Notes: a model not told the origin generated them from the sequence alone. DNA of 32,450 nt from an uncultured Prevotella sp. (GCA_900322175.1 ONYZ01000044.1:1-32450); one strand, 5' to 3'. Shown: positions 14,607-25,622, counted from the stretch's first letter. Program-made: numbers and translations.

Positions 14607-15956
14607 TTACTGTATAAGTACAACTTTCACAGCTGTATAGTTACATCCGCTGATGATCAAACCATTGCTCTGCAGTAATGGCAAGGTTATATCGTCGATG
14701 GTCATTTCGTAATATCCTTTATCAAAATCGTCAGTCGACAAGCCTATCACACCAAGTTCTTCGGTAAGTCCGCCCCAATCGCTACCATTTTTGAACGAAC
14801 CTTGTTGCCATCCTTCTACAGGATTCATGATGTATACACGGACAATGTCGCCAACTTTAGCAGTCTCGAACGACTCTTTCCCGATAATGATAGCAGCAGC
14901 CCAGCCACCCATGTCTGTTTCCTGGTCGCTCAGTATAGTTTCCTGTGGTTCTTGGGTGTTGCTTACCCATACTGTGGTGATAAGAACAACCTTAGTAGCA
15001 GTGTAATTACATCCACTGACAATAAGTCCAGCCTCTTGCAGCAAAGGAAGCGTAACCTCGTCGATGACCATCTCGTAATAGCCTTTTTCAAAGTCATCAG
15101 CGGTAAGACTTATCACGCCTAGTTCGTCGGTAAGCCCACCCCATGTGGAACCATGTTTGAACGAACCTTGCTGCCAACCTTCTACCTGGTCCTTGATATA
15201 CACCCTGATACGGTCGCCAATCTTAGCCTCGGCAAAGGCATCGGCGGTAATGCCAGTAATAGCAGCACTCCAGCCACCCATTTCTACATCGCCCCCACTA
15301 TAAAGATCGATTTCCTGCTCAACCCATTTACCACCGGGAGCCACACCCTTTTCAATATCAAGACTGCCTAAATTCATCACCTCGCCGTTTTCAAACTCAA
15401 CACTTACTGTCTGGTTACTACCAAGCGGCGTATCTGCTGGAATGGTTATAGTGATATTGCTATTCGACTTGCGTTTGAAATCAATGGCATTGATACTTAC
15501 TGATTCGGCCATTGTTCCGATTTCAATACGTTTAACAAACAAGAAGTCATTGCCTTCGATCTGTAAATCCTCATAGGTCTTAGCCGTCTCTGACGGGTTA
15601 AAATAGTGTAATGCAGGCTGAGCTTTGCTAATAGTTTGGCGACTCTGTGCCGACTCGGAGCCGTTTGACACGGTAAGCACACCAGGTTCTACGTCGACAC
15701 TTGCAGGTGCAACAGCAATAATACGCATATCGTCGATAACCTGAACCGACTTGGCAACCTGTCCGCCAGGAAATTCTACCGTTGTTACATCCGAGAGGCC
15801 TGTACCAGTGATTGACACCTCGGTACCATCCATTACAATCGTAGGATAGAAAGCCGCTACCGAAAGTCTCTCTACAGTGCTATCGGCATCATCCGAGCAG
15901 GAAGCAAGCCCCATTGAGACTGCCAAAAGCATCATACTAAATATATTCTTTTTCAT
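14607..15956 (-). CDS. Surface glycan-binding lipoprotein with two IPT domains and a duplicated C-terminal domain
   Basis: A 449-aa lipoprotein: the signal peptide ends LASC (C20), and the acidic SDDADS after it fits the Bacteroidota surface export signal. Residues about 30-112 and 115-203 look like IPT/TIG beta-sandwich domains used as spacers in surface glycan-binding proteins. Residues about 213-327 and 338-449 are two copies of one domain, sharing VEGWQQGSFK, GGLT(D/E)ELGVI, KGYYEM and SGCNYTA. Their tryptophans and tyrosines could form the sugar-binding face. The gene sits in the SusE/SusF-like position directly after SusD, so it probably presents mannan to the transporter. The duplicated domain is not one I can name. 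Confidence 0.8.
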   Translation of the reverse strand: MKKNIFSMMLLAVSMGLASCSDDADSTVERLSVAAFYPTIVMDGTEVSITGTGLSDVTTVEFPGGQVAKSVQVIDDMRIIAVAPASVDVEPGVLTVSNGSESAQSRQTISKAQPALHYFNPSETAKTYEDLQIEGNDFLFVKRIEIGTMAESVSINAIDFKRKSNSNITITIPADTPLGSNQTVSVEFENGEVMNLGSLDIEKGVAPGGKWVEQEIDLYSGGDVEMGGWSAAITGITADAFAEAKIGDRIRVYIKDQVEGWQQGSFKHGSTWGGLTDELGVISLTADDFEKGYYEMVIDEVTLPLLQEAGLIVSGCNYTATKVVLITTVWVSNTQEPQETILSDQETDMGGWAAAIIIGKESFETAKVGDIVRVYIMNPVEGWQQGSFKNGSDWGGLTEELGVIGLSTDDFDKGYYEMTIDDITLPLLQSNGLIISGCNYTAVKVVLIQ

Positions 15957-15980
15957 ATCGATGTTCTGTTATATGGGTTC

Positions 15981-17687
15981 TTATTTGTCCCAATCTGGGT
16001 TTTGAGTAAGATTGGGATTCTTGCTAATTTCGGTAAAGGGGATGGGAAAGAAGTAGAACTTATTGTTCCATCCACGATTCAACGATCCGCGATGTAACAA
16101 CAGCTGTCCATCGGCATCCTTGGTAATGCTAATGGTGTTTACCTGTTTCTGCGTATCGCCTTTCTTCCAGCGGCGGATATCCCAGAAACGCTGATCCTCG
16201 AAGGCCATTTCCACCATACGCTCACGCTCATATCGCTGCAACCAGTCGGTTGGTGAAGCTGTCCAGTGAGGCATAGCTACATCGGTGCGATCAAGTATTG
16301 CATTAACAGCATCATTGGCACTCAATGTAAACTCGCCTTTGGCGTTTGCATCGCCATAATAATTGTATATAGCCTCGGCGTAGTTCAGATAAAACTCGCC
16401 CAATCGCATCACAATCCATGCATGCAGCGTGGTAGTGGCATTGTTTGTAGAGATGTTAACATTGGGGTCGCAATACTTTTTCAGATAATACCCCGTGTTG
16501 GTAGCATTTGTTAGCGGCGAAGCATTGAGTCCACCCTCGAAGGTTTCGATAGGTGTGGTGTTGTAGTTGGGCCAGATGTCGCCATTCTTACAAATGGTCA
16601 TGGCAAAACGTGGATCCAGATTTTCATAAGGATCATTCTGACTCAAATTGATAACCGATTCAGGATGGCGCTCACCGAAGGATTGCTGACTATCGATATA
16701 CTCATAGGCATCGACCAGCGACTGTGTAGGACACATGCCCGACTGACCATTCTCAACACCAACAGGATAGTTGTAGGTTTCCCACGAGCTGGATGCGCCA
16801 CGTTTTACGGCAAAGATAACTTCCGTACCATCGGCATTGGCAGGGCCCCACAGTTCTGAATAGAGACCCAGCTTAATACCCCACCCTTCGGCCCTAACCA
16901 GCAGGTCGTGATTAGCACGGGCTGCATCAAGCCACCACTGCTTATTGTCAGAGGTATTGAACAGAGGCGAAGCCTTATATAATAAGGTACGCGCCTTGAG
17001 TGCCAGGCACATGGGCTTGGTGGCACGGCCGATGTCGGTGTTCAGCTCATTAGCATAGGTAATGGGAAGAAATTCGGCTACAGCATTCATCTCGTCAACA
17101 ATCCAATCCATGATGGTGATGGCCGATGTACGGCTAAGCTGATTGGCCTCGGCATTAGTGAGCGACTTGAGCGTAAACGGCACATCGCCATAGGCACGCA
17201 CCAGTTCAAAGTAGAAGTAGGCACGCAAGAAACGGGTTTCGTATTCAAACAACTCAAACTTATTCTTCATGGCCTGGAAATCGTTGTTGTTCTCATAGGC
17301 CGACAAATCTATCTTATCGAGTTTCTCCAAAAAGTTATTGGCTTCGGCTATAGCTTTGTAGGAATTCTCCCAAGTGTAAGAGAATGGATTGATAGGACTC
17401 CAACCACCATTATACAGTTTACGTATATTTGCATGCGAGAGCGCACAATCGGCCTCATCGCAGGCAGCAGCGAATGTAGCACCGCTGCCACCCTCAAAAT
17501 TCTTGCTCAGTCCGTTGGGTACACGTGCATAGACACTCGACACCAAACGCTCAATGCCGTACTGCGGACTCTGATATACCCATTCTTCGTTGTTGGTGGT
17601 CACCTCGCTATAGTCCAGATCAACGCAACTGACACACAATACAGCTGCAGTAAGCGCTGGTAATATGATATATTTATAATCCTTCAT
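15981..17687 (-). CDS. SusD/RagB-family outer membrane lipoprotein (pair 2)
   Basis: This 568-aa protein has a lipoprotein signal ending CVSC (C21) followed by acidic residues, then a SusD helical repeat fold. ATFAAACDEADCALSHAN is in the N-terminal part, ETRFLRAYFYFELVRAYGDV in the TPR-like core, and RRWKKGD and a FPIPFTEISKNPNLTQNPDW ending mark the C-terminus. SusD proteins form the lid over a SusC pore and capture oligosaccharides at the surface. It follows its SusC partner by 23 nt and precedes the IPT lipoprotein by 24 nt. The frame is intact and of usual length. Confidence 0.92.
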   Translation of the reverse strand: MKDYKYIILPALTAAVLCVSCVDLDYSEVTTNNEEWVYQSPQYGIERLVSSVYARVPNGLSKNFEGGSGATFAAACDEADCALSHANIRKLYNGGWSPINPFSYTWENSYKAIAEANNFLEKLDKIDLSAYENNNDFQAMKNKFELFEYETRFLRAYFYFELVRAYGDVPFTLKSLTNAEANQLSRTSAITIMDWIVDEMNAVAEFLPITYANELNTDIGRATKPMCLALKARTLLYKASPLFNTSDNKQWWLDAARANHDLLVRAEGWGIKLGLYSELWGPANADGTEVIFAVKRGASSSWETYNYPVGVENGQSGMCPTQSLVDAYEYIDSQQSFGERHPESVINLSQNDPYENLDPRFAMTICKNGDIWPNYNTTPIETFEGGLNASPLTNATNTGYYLKKYCDPNVNISTNNATTTLHAWIVMRLGEFYLNYAEAIYNYYGDANAKGEFTLSANDAVNAILDRTDVAMPHWTASPTDWLQRYERERMVEMAFEDQRFWDIRRWKKGDTQKQVNTISITKDADGQLLLHRGSLNRGWNNKFYFFPIPFTEISKNPNLTQNPDWDK

Positions 17688-17710
17688 AATTGTATCGTTT
17701 TAATTTTGAA

Positions 17711-20494
17711 TTAGAATGTTAATGATGCACCTACACAGATGGTCTTCATGATAGGATAACCGGTAGACATAGTTTCGGCATCAAGCTGCTTCACATTACT
17801 GAAGTCGAGCAGATTTTCGCCCTTCACATAAATCTTTAGCTGAGAGAGATTTAACTTTGAAATGAGCGACTGGGGTAGCATATAGTAAACCTCGCAATTA
17901 CGCAACTTCAGGAAGTTTACGTCCTTCCACCATACGCTATTGGCTCGATAATTGTTATTGTTAGCCTGTGAGGTGAGTCGAGGGTACTGAGGGCTGTTAT
18001 TATTGTCCCAGCAGTTATCATAATAGTCTTGTGTCAGATTGGCACCATCAATCATAGGTATCCATACGCCAGCTGCTCCCATATATCGGGTGTACATGCC
18101 GGCCCCTTGTAGCAGAGCATTGAATCCGAAGTTTCCGGCCTTGACTCCAAGGTTGATAGCATAGTTGAGTTCGGGCACCGAAGTGCTGTAACCCATCTTG
18201 ACTACATCATTCTCGTTGATTACGCCATCACCATTCTGATCCTTGTATTTAAAATCGCCAGGCTTGCAGTTTTCAAATTCCTGCTCGGGCGAGTTTGCAA
18301 TATCGGCCTCATCGCTGAAGAAGCCAACTACCTCCAGGCCCCATGCCTGATTGACACGGCCATCGACAGCCGAAAGATAATCGTAGGCAACATTCTCGAT
18401 GGTGCGGCAGATACGGCTGCGGCCCCAAGTAAGCTGTCCGCCAAGGTTCAACGTCACATCGCCACCCAACTTCTGTTCCCAGTTGGCACCAACCTCTACA
18501 CCATAGCTGGCCACGCGCCCCCAGTTTACAAAGCCAGAGGGGATACCCACAACCGAAGAGATGAGTCCATCGCCCGAAAGCAGGATGTTATCGCGATAGT
18601 TATAGTAACCATCGATAGTCAAGTCGATACTATTCAACAGACGCAGATCGGCACCCAGATTAAACTGATAAGCCGTTTCCAACTTAAAGTTGGTTGTAGG
18701 CTGATAAGAGATAAACGTACCCCATGTTTGAGAACCATTACCGGCACCAAAATAATAATCGCCACCTCCACCATTATAGTTCTCGAGCCAAATACCATTG
18801 ATGGGCACATAATCTGAATGGCGGATGGCCCCCGAGAGGCGCAATTTGCCATAGTTGAGTATACGGCTGGCATAGTTGTTGGCAAAGATATAACCTAATG
18901 AGAGTGCTGGCGAGAACGACCACTTTTCGGGATATGAGCGGTTGCTGCCATGTGCCCCCAGTGTCAGGTCGGCTATATACTTATTTTCGAGATCGTAATG
19001 CACACAGGCAATCCAGTTCATACGGTTGAAAGTAAGATATTGTCCGTTAGGCGTCTCGTTCTGCTGATTCCACATGAGCGAGGCAGCAAAATGGTCGTTG
19101 GCAGTGAACTGTGTCTGGTAATCAGCGGATACAGACAGATATGAAGAACGGAGATGCTGATTCTGCCAATAGTTGAACGATGTATTATCAGTCTTATCGC
19201 CAGCCGAATAGGTGGTCAGACCATTCACGTTTCCATCAGCATCAAAGGTGTATCGTTCGTAGCCATACATAAATCCCTTGGTATTGTCTTCATAAATCTG
19301 CGAGTAGTTGTTATAACCGAAACGGGCTGAAGCCGAGAGACCTTTAAGCAGAGCACTCAGGTCCTGTCGCAAAGTGATGTCGCCCTGAAACAAGCGCGAG
19401 TGCGACTTGCGGAAGCCAGAAGACTGGATTTGAGCTATCACATTGTTGGTGCCATAAGTGGTGTTTCCGCCCCAGATACCAGCCAGTTCGCCATCAGGAT
19501 TGTTGGTGATGGGGAATGCTGATGATGGTACGCGATAGAACAAATCGAACACGCCATCGGACGATACACCTGCAGGACGATTAGTCTCAACAAACGACCC
19601 CAGCAGATTAACCTGCATGGTGGTTGTATTAGTTAGCTCGGCATCGATATTGGTACGGATGTTAGCCTTTGAAAACTTGAGCTGCGAGTCGTAATCAGCC
19701 TGCTTGGTATCCTTAAGCAGTCCACGACAATCGGTATAATCGATAAACGAAAAGAATTTCAGACGCTTGTTACCACCGTTAAGCGCCAGGTTAATGCGAT
19801 TTTCCGATCCCATCTTCTTAAGCGCCTCATCCTTCCAGTCAACCTGCGGATAATAATATGGTGCACTCTGATTGGCAAAAGCATCAATCTCAGTCTGATT
19901 ATACATCGGCGACAACCCATCATTCTGTCGGGCCTGATTCATAGCTTTTGCATAAGTAGCTGCATCAACAAAGTCGGCAGTATTCGGATTGAACACAAAT
20001 TTGTGGTTGTAACCTACTTGTACCGAGAGCTTCTTTTCAGCACCGCGCTTAGTTTTGATAAGAAGGGCACCATTAAGACCTTCGTAGCCATAAATGGCAG
20101 TAGCAGCGCCATCGCGCAATACTGTTACCGACTCTACCTCATCTACAGTCAGATGGTCAATAGACCGCTTGATACCATCAACCAGAATCAGTACATTATT
20201 CTCGCTGGTAGTCTGTGTACCACGTATGTTAAATGTGGCTCCGGCATCGTCATCACCAATAAACTTGCCATTGTTCATAACGGTTAATCCCAACAGTCTA
20301 CCATACAAAGCCTCTTTCAGAGTGGTGGCAGCAGTCTTCTGCAACTCATCACCCGAAATTGTGTGTGATGCGACGGTAGAGAGCTTGGCATTATCGTCGG
20401 CCACGCTTTGTGCAACAACGGGCAATGCCATTGGCATGAGGCATGCCGTTATCACCATTGATTTAAGAAATATCTTATTATTCATATTCTTCAA
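17711..20494 (-). CDS. SusC-family TonB-dependent transporter lacking the N-terminal extension (pair 2)
   Basis: A 927-aa outer membrane beta-barrel with a signal peptide (to about residue 28) and a plug domain at about 35-155 (LLGLTVMNNG, FNIRGTQTT, ILVDGIKR, VTVLRDGAATAIYGYEGLNG). The barrel ends MKTICVGASLTF, with the usual terminal aromatic. It imports oligosaccharides using TonB energy together with the downstream SusD. Unlike typical SusC proteins of about 1000-1100 aa, it has no carboxypeptidase-regulatory-like domain before the plug: the plug begins right after the signal peptide. The start could also be the ATG three codons in. This is the only fully intact SusC in the locus. Confidence 0.9.
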   Translation of the reverse strand: MKNMNNKIFLKSMVITACLMPMALPVVAQSVADDNAKLSTVASHTISGDELQKTAATTLKEALYGRLLGLTVMNNGKFIGDDDAGATFNIRGTQTTSENNVLILVDGIKRSIDHLTVDEVESVTVLRDGAATAIYGYEGLNGALLIKTKRGAEKKLSVQVGYNHKFVFNPNTADFVDAATYAKAMNQARQNDGLSPMYNQTEIDAFANQSAPYYYPQVDWKDEALKKMGSENRINLALNGGNKRLKFFSFIDYTDCRGLLKDTKQADYDSQLKFSKANIRTNIDAELTNTTTMQVNLLGSFVETNRPAGVSSDGVFDLFYRVPSSAFPITNNPDGELAGIWGGNTTYGTNNVIAQIQSSGFRKSHSRLFQGDITLRQDLSALLKGLSASARFGYNNYSQIYEDNTKGFMYGYERYTFDADGNVNGLTTYSAGDKTDNTSFNYWQNQHLRSSYLSVSADYQTQFTANDHFAASLMWNQQNETPNGQYLTFNRMNWIACVHYDLENKYIADLTLGAHGSNRSYPEKWSFSPALSLGYIFANNYASRILNYGKLRLSGAIRHSDYVPINGIWLENYNGGGGDYYFGAGNGSQTWGTFISYQPTTNFKLETAYQFNLGADLRLLNSIDLTIDGYYNYRDNILLSGDGLISSVVGIPSGFVNWGRVASYGVEVGANWEQKLGGDVTLNLGGQLTWGRSRICRTIENVAYDYLSAVDGRVNQAWGLEVVGFFSDEADIANSPEQEFENCKPGDFKYKDQNGDGVINENDVVKMGYSTSVPELNYAINLGVKAGNFGFNALLQGAGMYTRYMGAAGVWIPMIDGANLTQDYYDNCWDNNNSPQYPRLTSQANNNNYRANSVWWKDVNFLKLRNCEVYYMLPQSLISKLNLSQLKIYVKGENLLDFSNVKQLDAETMSTGYPIMKTICVGASLTF

Positions 20495-20503
20495 TATTGT
20501 TAT

Positions 20504-22480
20504 TTAGTTCCAACCAGGATTCTGAGTCAATCCGTAATTCTTATTAATCTCATCGGGTGGCAGCGGTGCCAAGAACCATTTGTTCGACCATGCTTCGGGG
20601 TGGCTCCACACAAAACGTGCATTGCCGGTCTTCTCGCTGATGGCGTAAGGCACATATTCGAACTGGGTAGGAAAGGATTCGGTATCGGGATTCCATTTGC
20701 GCTCCACACGATTACCATCATTATCTATCCAATAAATCTTCATGCCACGCAGTGGCTTAACGAAGTCGTCAACCATCATACGGCGGTTCATATCGTGAAA
20801 ACGGCTCTCAAACTCGAATCCCAGTTCGCAGGCACGCTCACGCATAATCTCGTTTATCAGGTTGTCTTTGTTTGATGTAAGCGAAAGCTCTGGATTAGCA
20901 GCAGCAATATCGGGCAGGCCAACGCGAGCTCTCACAATATTCAGCTGCTGGATGGCTTCGGTAAGTTTACCAGTCTCAGCCAAAGCTTCGGCGTAAATCA
21001 AATAGAGTTCGGCCAAACGCATATAGGCAAACTGCACAGGCTCATCGTCGATAATACCCTGTCCACCCTGATCATCAGAGCCTAAATCAAGCACATACTT
21101 ATAAGTGGCAAATCCGTGTGGACGACAATTCCAACCAGTAGAACCTGTAACAATCAATTCGCCGCCTTCCCACAACTGCACGGGGTTGGCAGGGCCATAC
21201 ATCTGATATTTGTAATCCTTCTTCTGAACCAGCATTGACTCATAAAGACGAGGATCGCGGTTTTCAAATATATCAACCTTGGCAGGTTTCTGATTGTAGT
21301 ATTTCTGTCCATCGAAGTTCTTACCATTGGCCCATGGGAACATCTCCATCCAGTCGAGCGTAGCAGCTATAGCACCAGAATGCCATACGTTAGCTGGGCA
21401 CTGATCCCACTCCTTCATGTAAACACGATCGTGTACAGAAAGAAGCGCCTCACGATTATCTCGACTCCTGTAGGCCTTGCGGAAAGCCAGACGATAGCCT
21501 TCTTCGCTATTATCGCTCGATGTAATCAACTGATAATAGTTGCCATTGGCTGCGTTCATCTTGAAGAACTCTTCGCAAGCATCAACAACTGCCTGCCAGC
21601 GCTTTACATCATAATTACCAAACCATACCTGGCGTGCCTCTACCGCATCCTGAGGTTCCGAGGTACAATAAGGTTGCGTGTTATTAAAAATAGGACTTGC
21701 TACATAGTCTAAAAGTTTAGCCTTTAGGCCCAATGCCGATGCTTTGGTGACACGTCCTTCCCAAGTAGCAATATCGGTATCAGAGAGGTTCCAAGGCAAG
21801 TTGGGCTCGGCCACAGCCTCATCAATCAGTTGCACAGCAAAGTCGACAGTCTCTTCAAGAGTAGCACGTCCGCTCTCCATCTGGTCCTCGCCTTTAAAAG
21901 CATGATCCACAATAGGCAGGGCACCAAAGTGGCGGATGCCGTCCAAATACTTCGAAGCAAGAATCACCTTTGCCTCGGCCTTGAAACGAGCTTTCTCATT
22001 ATCGCTCATATCAGGTACAATATCCACATTATCTATCAGCAATTCGCAATCGCGCACGCAGTTCCAGATGGAACGTTTCGACTGGTTACTCATATTCTGG
22101 ATACCGCCTTGTGAGATAAAGGCAAAACGACTCTGCACCCAACCAGGGTTGGCATTTGCAGCACTCAAATGACCTGTATAGAATTCACGTCCAATGTCGT
22201 CCCAACCTAACTCAGAGTGCATGATATCCGACAATGCCTCCATTACACCAGCATTCAAACTATAGCAATTCTTAAACGGACAGTACAATCCCTCGTAGCA
22301 CTGCCACAGCAGGTACTCGGTATAGACTTTCTTCGAGAAAATCAGGTTCTGATTCACATCCTCGCCCTTGGCTTTGTCAAGGAATTCATCGCCTACCGTT
22401 ACATCGTCGACACACGATGTATGAAGAAAAGGCATGACTGTCAGCGAGGCTGTCAGAAATATAGAATATATTTTTTTCAT
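20504..22480 (-). CDS. SusD/RagB-family outer membrane lipoprotein (pair 1), large form
   Basis: The 658-aa protein has a lipoprotein signal ending LHTSC (C23) with VDDV after it. SusD hallmarks include RFKAEAKVILASKYLDGIRH in the core, YMRLAELYLIYAEALAETGK later, and FLAPLPPDEINKNYGLTQNP near the end. It is about 100 residues longer than the second SusD, with insertions between the core helices that may widen the binding surface for branched glycans. It starts 4 nt after the upstream SusC stop and ends 9 nt before the next SusC, so translation is probably coupled. Confidence 0.92.
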   Translation of the reverse strand: MKKIYSIFLTASLTVMPFLHTSCVDDVTVGDEFLDKAKGEDVNQNLIFSKKVYTEYLLWQCYEGLYCPFKNCYSLNAGVMEALSDIMHSELGWDDIGREFYTGHLSAANANPGWVQSRFAFISQGGIQNMSNQSKRSIWNCVRDCELLIDNVDIVPDMSDNEKARFKAEAKVILASKYLDGIRHFGALPIVDHAFKGEDQMESGRATLEETVDFAVQLIDEAVAEPNLPWNLSDTDIATWEGRVTKASALGLKAKLLDYVASPIFNNTQPYCTSEPQDAVEARQVWFGNYDVKRWQAVVDACEEFFKMNAANGNYYQLITSSDNSEEGYRLAFRKAYRSRDNREALLSVHDRVYMKEWDQCPANVWHSGAIAATLDWMEMFPWANGKNFDGQKYYNQKPAKVDIFENRDPRLYESMLVQKKDYKYQMYGPANPVQLWEGGELIVTGSTGWNCRPHGFATYKYVLDLGSDDQGGQGIIDDEPVQFAYMRLAELYLIYAEALAETGKLTEAIQQLNIVRARVGLPDIAAANPELSLTSNKDNLINEIMRERACELGFEFESRFHDMNRRMMVDDFVKPLRGMKIYWIDNDGNRVERKWNPDTESFPTQFEYVPYAISEKTGNARFVWSHPEAWSNKWFLAPLPPDEINKNYGLTQNPGWN

Positions 22481-22484
22481 TGAT

Positions 22485-25400
22485 TTAGAAATTTAATTTT
22501 ACACCTAAGTTATATACTCGCAGAATGGGATACTTGATGTACTGCAGATAACCACCACCCATATTTTCAGGATCGTTAGCCTTGAAGGGCGAGAAGGTAA
22601 GCAAATTGGTACCATTCAGATAAATACGGGCACTGCTAAGACTCTTAAACCAACGCGGCTTACGGATGGTGTAGCCTATCTCCACATTTTTCAATCGCAG
22701 ATACTTTGAATCGTAATCCCAAAGATTCGAGAAACACTGATTCTGCTTTTCGTTAACGAAGGTGATACGTGGTAACTTGGCATTGGTATTCTCGGCAGTC
22801 CAGGTATTATCGGCTACCCACTGCAGAAGCGATGAGTGATACTGCTGGCCGAAAGGCTGGCGGTAAACACCATCAAGGTTACGCGTAACGTTTGTAGCAC
22901 CTACCCAAAGCATCGTAAAATCAAAATTCTTGTACTCCAGATTGCAATTCAGCGAGAAAGTATAATCTGGACGATCGGTTGTTCCCAGGAATATCTGGTC
23001 GTACTCTTCCGAAATAATACCATCGCCATCAATATCCACATACACAGCATCACCATCTTTCAGGTCGTTAACCAACTGTGTGGGCAGAGGCTGACCGTAG
23101 GTCTGCATGTATTGCTCCTCGGTGATGCCTTTTTGATAGAAATCGAAGAACAGATAGGTATCCTCGGTCAGTCCCAACTGTTTACCCATATAACTGTCGG
23201 CCTTCACCAGCTTGTTGGCACGCTTAATCTCGGCCTGTTCAATAATCTTGTTCTTAGAATAAGCCATCGACGCCGAAATCTCCAGTCGCAAATCATCGCT
23301 CAACTTATCGGCGTACTTAAGCGTAATTTCGTAACCACGATTCTTTACTCTACCATAGTTAATATACGATGGACGCAGTGCGGTTGGAGCCTGAATCATC
23401 GTCTCATTGTTAATCAGGATATCCTTACGGTCCTCGTAGAAGTAATCAAAACCAATGCTGATACGATTATTCCATAATTTCATATCGAAGGCATAGTTCT
23501 GCTTAACAGCCGTTTCCCAGGTTACATCGGGTGATGCCGACGAGTACTCACGTGCCACGTTAAGGAATCGAGTGTTGGTTGTACCGAAATTGTAGCCACC
23601 AAAACTACCAGGATTGTCATAATAGCCCTCGGTAATCTTCCATGCTGCAGGCAAATAAAGGAATCGGTAGCCCTGACAGTTGTCATTACCTACGGTACCA
23701 ACAGATGCGCGCAGTTTCAGGTAAGAGATGAAGGGGAGTATGGGTTTCCAAAACTTCTCTTCAGAGATAGTCCAACCTACTGAGGCCGACGGGAACACTC
23801 CATAACGATTACCCTTAGCAAAGTTTTCTGAACCATTATAACCCATATTTAAATCGAGCATATAACGATGGTTGTAATCATAGGTGGCACGAGCAACAAG
23901 ACCCACATATCCCTTAGGAATAGAGATATACATGCTACTCTGACTATCCCAGGGATAGTACGACTTTGACTGGTTATAGAGCAACAGAGCCGATACGTTG
24001 TGCAGGCCGAAACTGCGACTGTAATTAAAACTAGTTTCGAAATACCAGTTACGTTCAGGCCAGCTCGACTCGCTGTAACCCAGATTCCAATAGTCGCCCT
24101 TGCGCTACAGCGCTATACTGCCATCCTCCTTCACAATAGGCATAAAGCTGGCAGGCTGTCCTGCAGTACGGTCCTTACTATGATAATAGGTAGAGTTATA
24201 CGAGCCCTTGATGCGGAAATCAAGACCACGAGTAATAAATCCCATATCAAGCTTGTAAATCAGGTCAGCATTCAGCACATTGGTTGTTTGCTGCTGGTAA
24301 CCCTGACCGTAGAAAGTACTCAAACCATCGTTGCCACTTACGGCATCCTCTTCGGATATATAGGTAGGGTTAGCCTTTATCCACTTGCCATCTACGATAC
24401 CTGCACCAGAGAAAGGCTGACAATCCATCAGGGTATTGAAAAGATTAGACTCGCCGCCGCCAATAGAACGCTTATTCTCAACTCGGCCACCGATATTAAC
24501 TGAAAGCTGATGCCACTTGCCTAAGTTCAGGTCGAGGTTAGCACGATAGTTATAACGCTGGTAGGCAAAGTTCGATTTTGGGTCTTCACCAAGTGTCTTA
24601 AATAATCCATCCTGATCGAGCATACCTAAAGACACAAAATAACGTGCAATCTTATTTCCGCCCGACACACTAACATTATGTTGGCTCTGCAAGGCGACAT
24701 CATTCATTATATAATCAATCCAGTCGATACTCGGATAAAGTAAAGGCTGATCCTGATTCTTGAAGTGCTCTATCACTTCATCGCTGAAGCGAGGATTGTT
24801 ACCGTCGGTTATACGCCCGCGATTAAATGTAGTAGCATACGTATACGAGTCGGCAAACTTAATAAAATTGGTAACAGTTTGTAAGCCCCAGGATGTAGAT
24901 GCCGAAACATGTGTTTTACCCTCCTCACCTCGCTTGGTGGTTACCAGTATAACGCCATTGGCGCCACGGACACCATATACCGCCGTTGCCGAAGCATCTT
25001 TCAGTACGGTAATATCGGCAACCTCGTTAGGATCAATCTGTGTAAAACTGCGCTCAACACCATCAACCAAAATCAATGGGTTTGAACCATTAAGCGAAGC
25101 TTGACCACGAATAAAAATGTTAGGATCATCTGCACCAGGAGCACCAGAGTATTGTACTGTTGACAAACCTGGCAGTTTTCCAGCAATGGCATTACCAAGC
25201 GAAGGTGTAGGCGATTTTAGCAAATCATCACCAGTGACGTTAACAATAGAACCTGTAACCGTCACTTTCTTCTGTTGGCCGTAACCAATAACAACAAGTT
25301 CTTCAACCACTTTTGAGTCGGGGTCAAGCATAATTTTAAGATTCGTGCCACTTGTGACACGTACCTCTTTACTAAGGTAGCCCACAAAAGAAACAACCAA

Positions 25401-25622
25401 AGTTTTCTGTCCAGACAAATCGACGGAGAAGTTGCCATCCATGTCTGTGATTGTTCCAGTGGAAGTACCTTTTACCAACACCGAGGCACCTATAAGCGCC
25501 TCACCAGTTGATGCATCGGCAACAGTTCCCTTTACCTTATTATTCTGTGCAAAGGAAACCATGGGCAGAATTGCGAACAATCCTGTGATGCACCACAAAT
25601 AGAAACCGTTTTTAATTTTCAT
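22485..25622 (-). pseudogene. SusC-family transporter interrupted by one in-frame amber codon (pair 1)
   Basis: From the ATG at 25622 (MKIKNGFYLWCITGLFAILP signal peptide) the frame runs through a carboxypeptidase-like domain (KVKGTVADASTGEALIGASV), a plug (VEELVVIGYGQQKK, ILVDGVERS, VTVLKDASATAVYGVRGANG) and much of the barrel. It then meets TAG at 24107-24105 (codon 506). The same frame continues at once with RKGDYWNLGYSESSWPERNW and stays open to 22485, ending VYNLGVKLNF. Read-through gives 1045 aa, a normal SusC length, so a single base change (or read error) is the only defect. An ATG at 23984 could start the C-terminal half alone but would not form a barrel. As first gene of the operon its loss would matter. 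Confidence 0.85.

Noticed and set aside
22836-23477. 213-aa open frame on the + strand
   Set aside because: It is antisense to the SusC barrel and shows no recognisable domain.
24105-24107. Amber recoding (genetic code change or pyrrolysine-like)
   Set aside because: TAG is used as the normal stop of the smalltalk, VapE-like and regulator genes, so genome-wide reassignment is unlikely.
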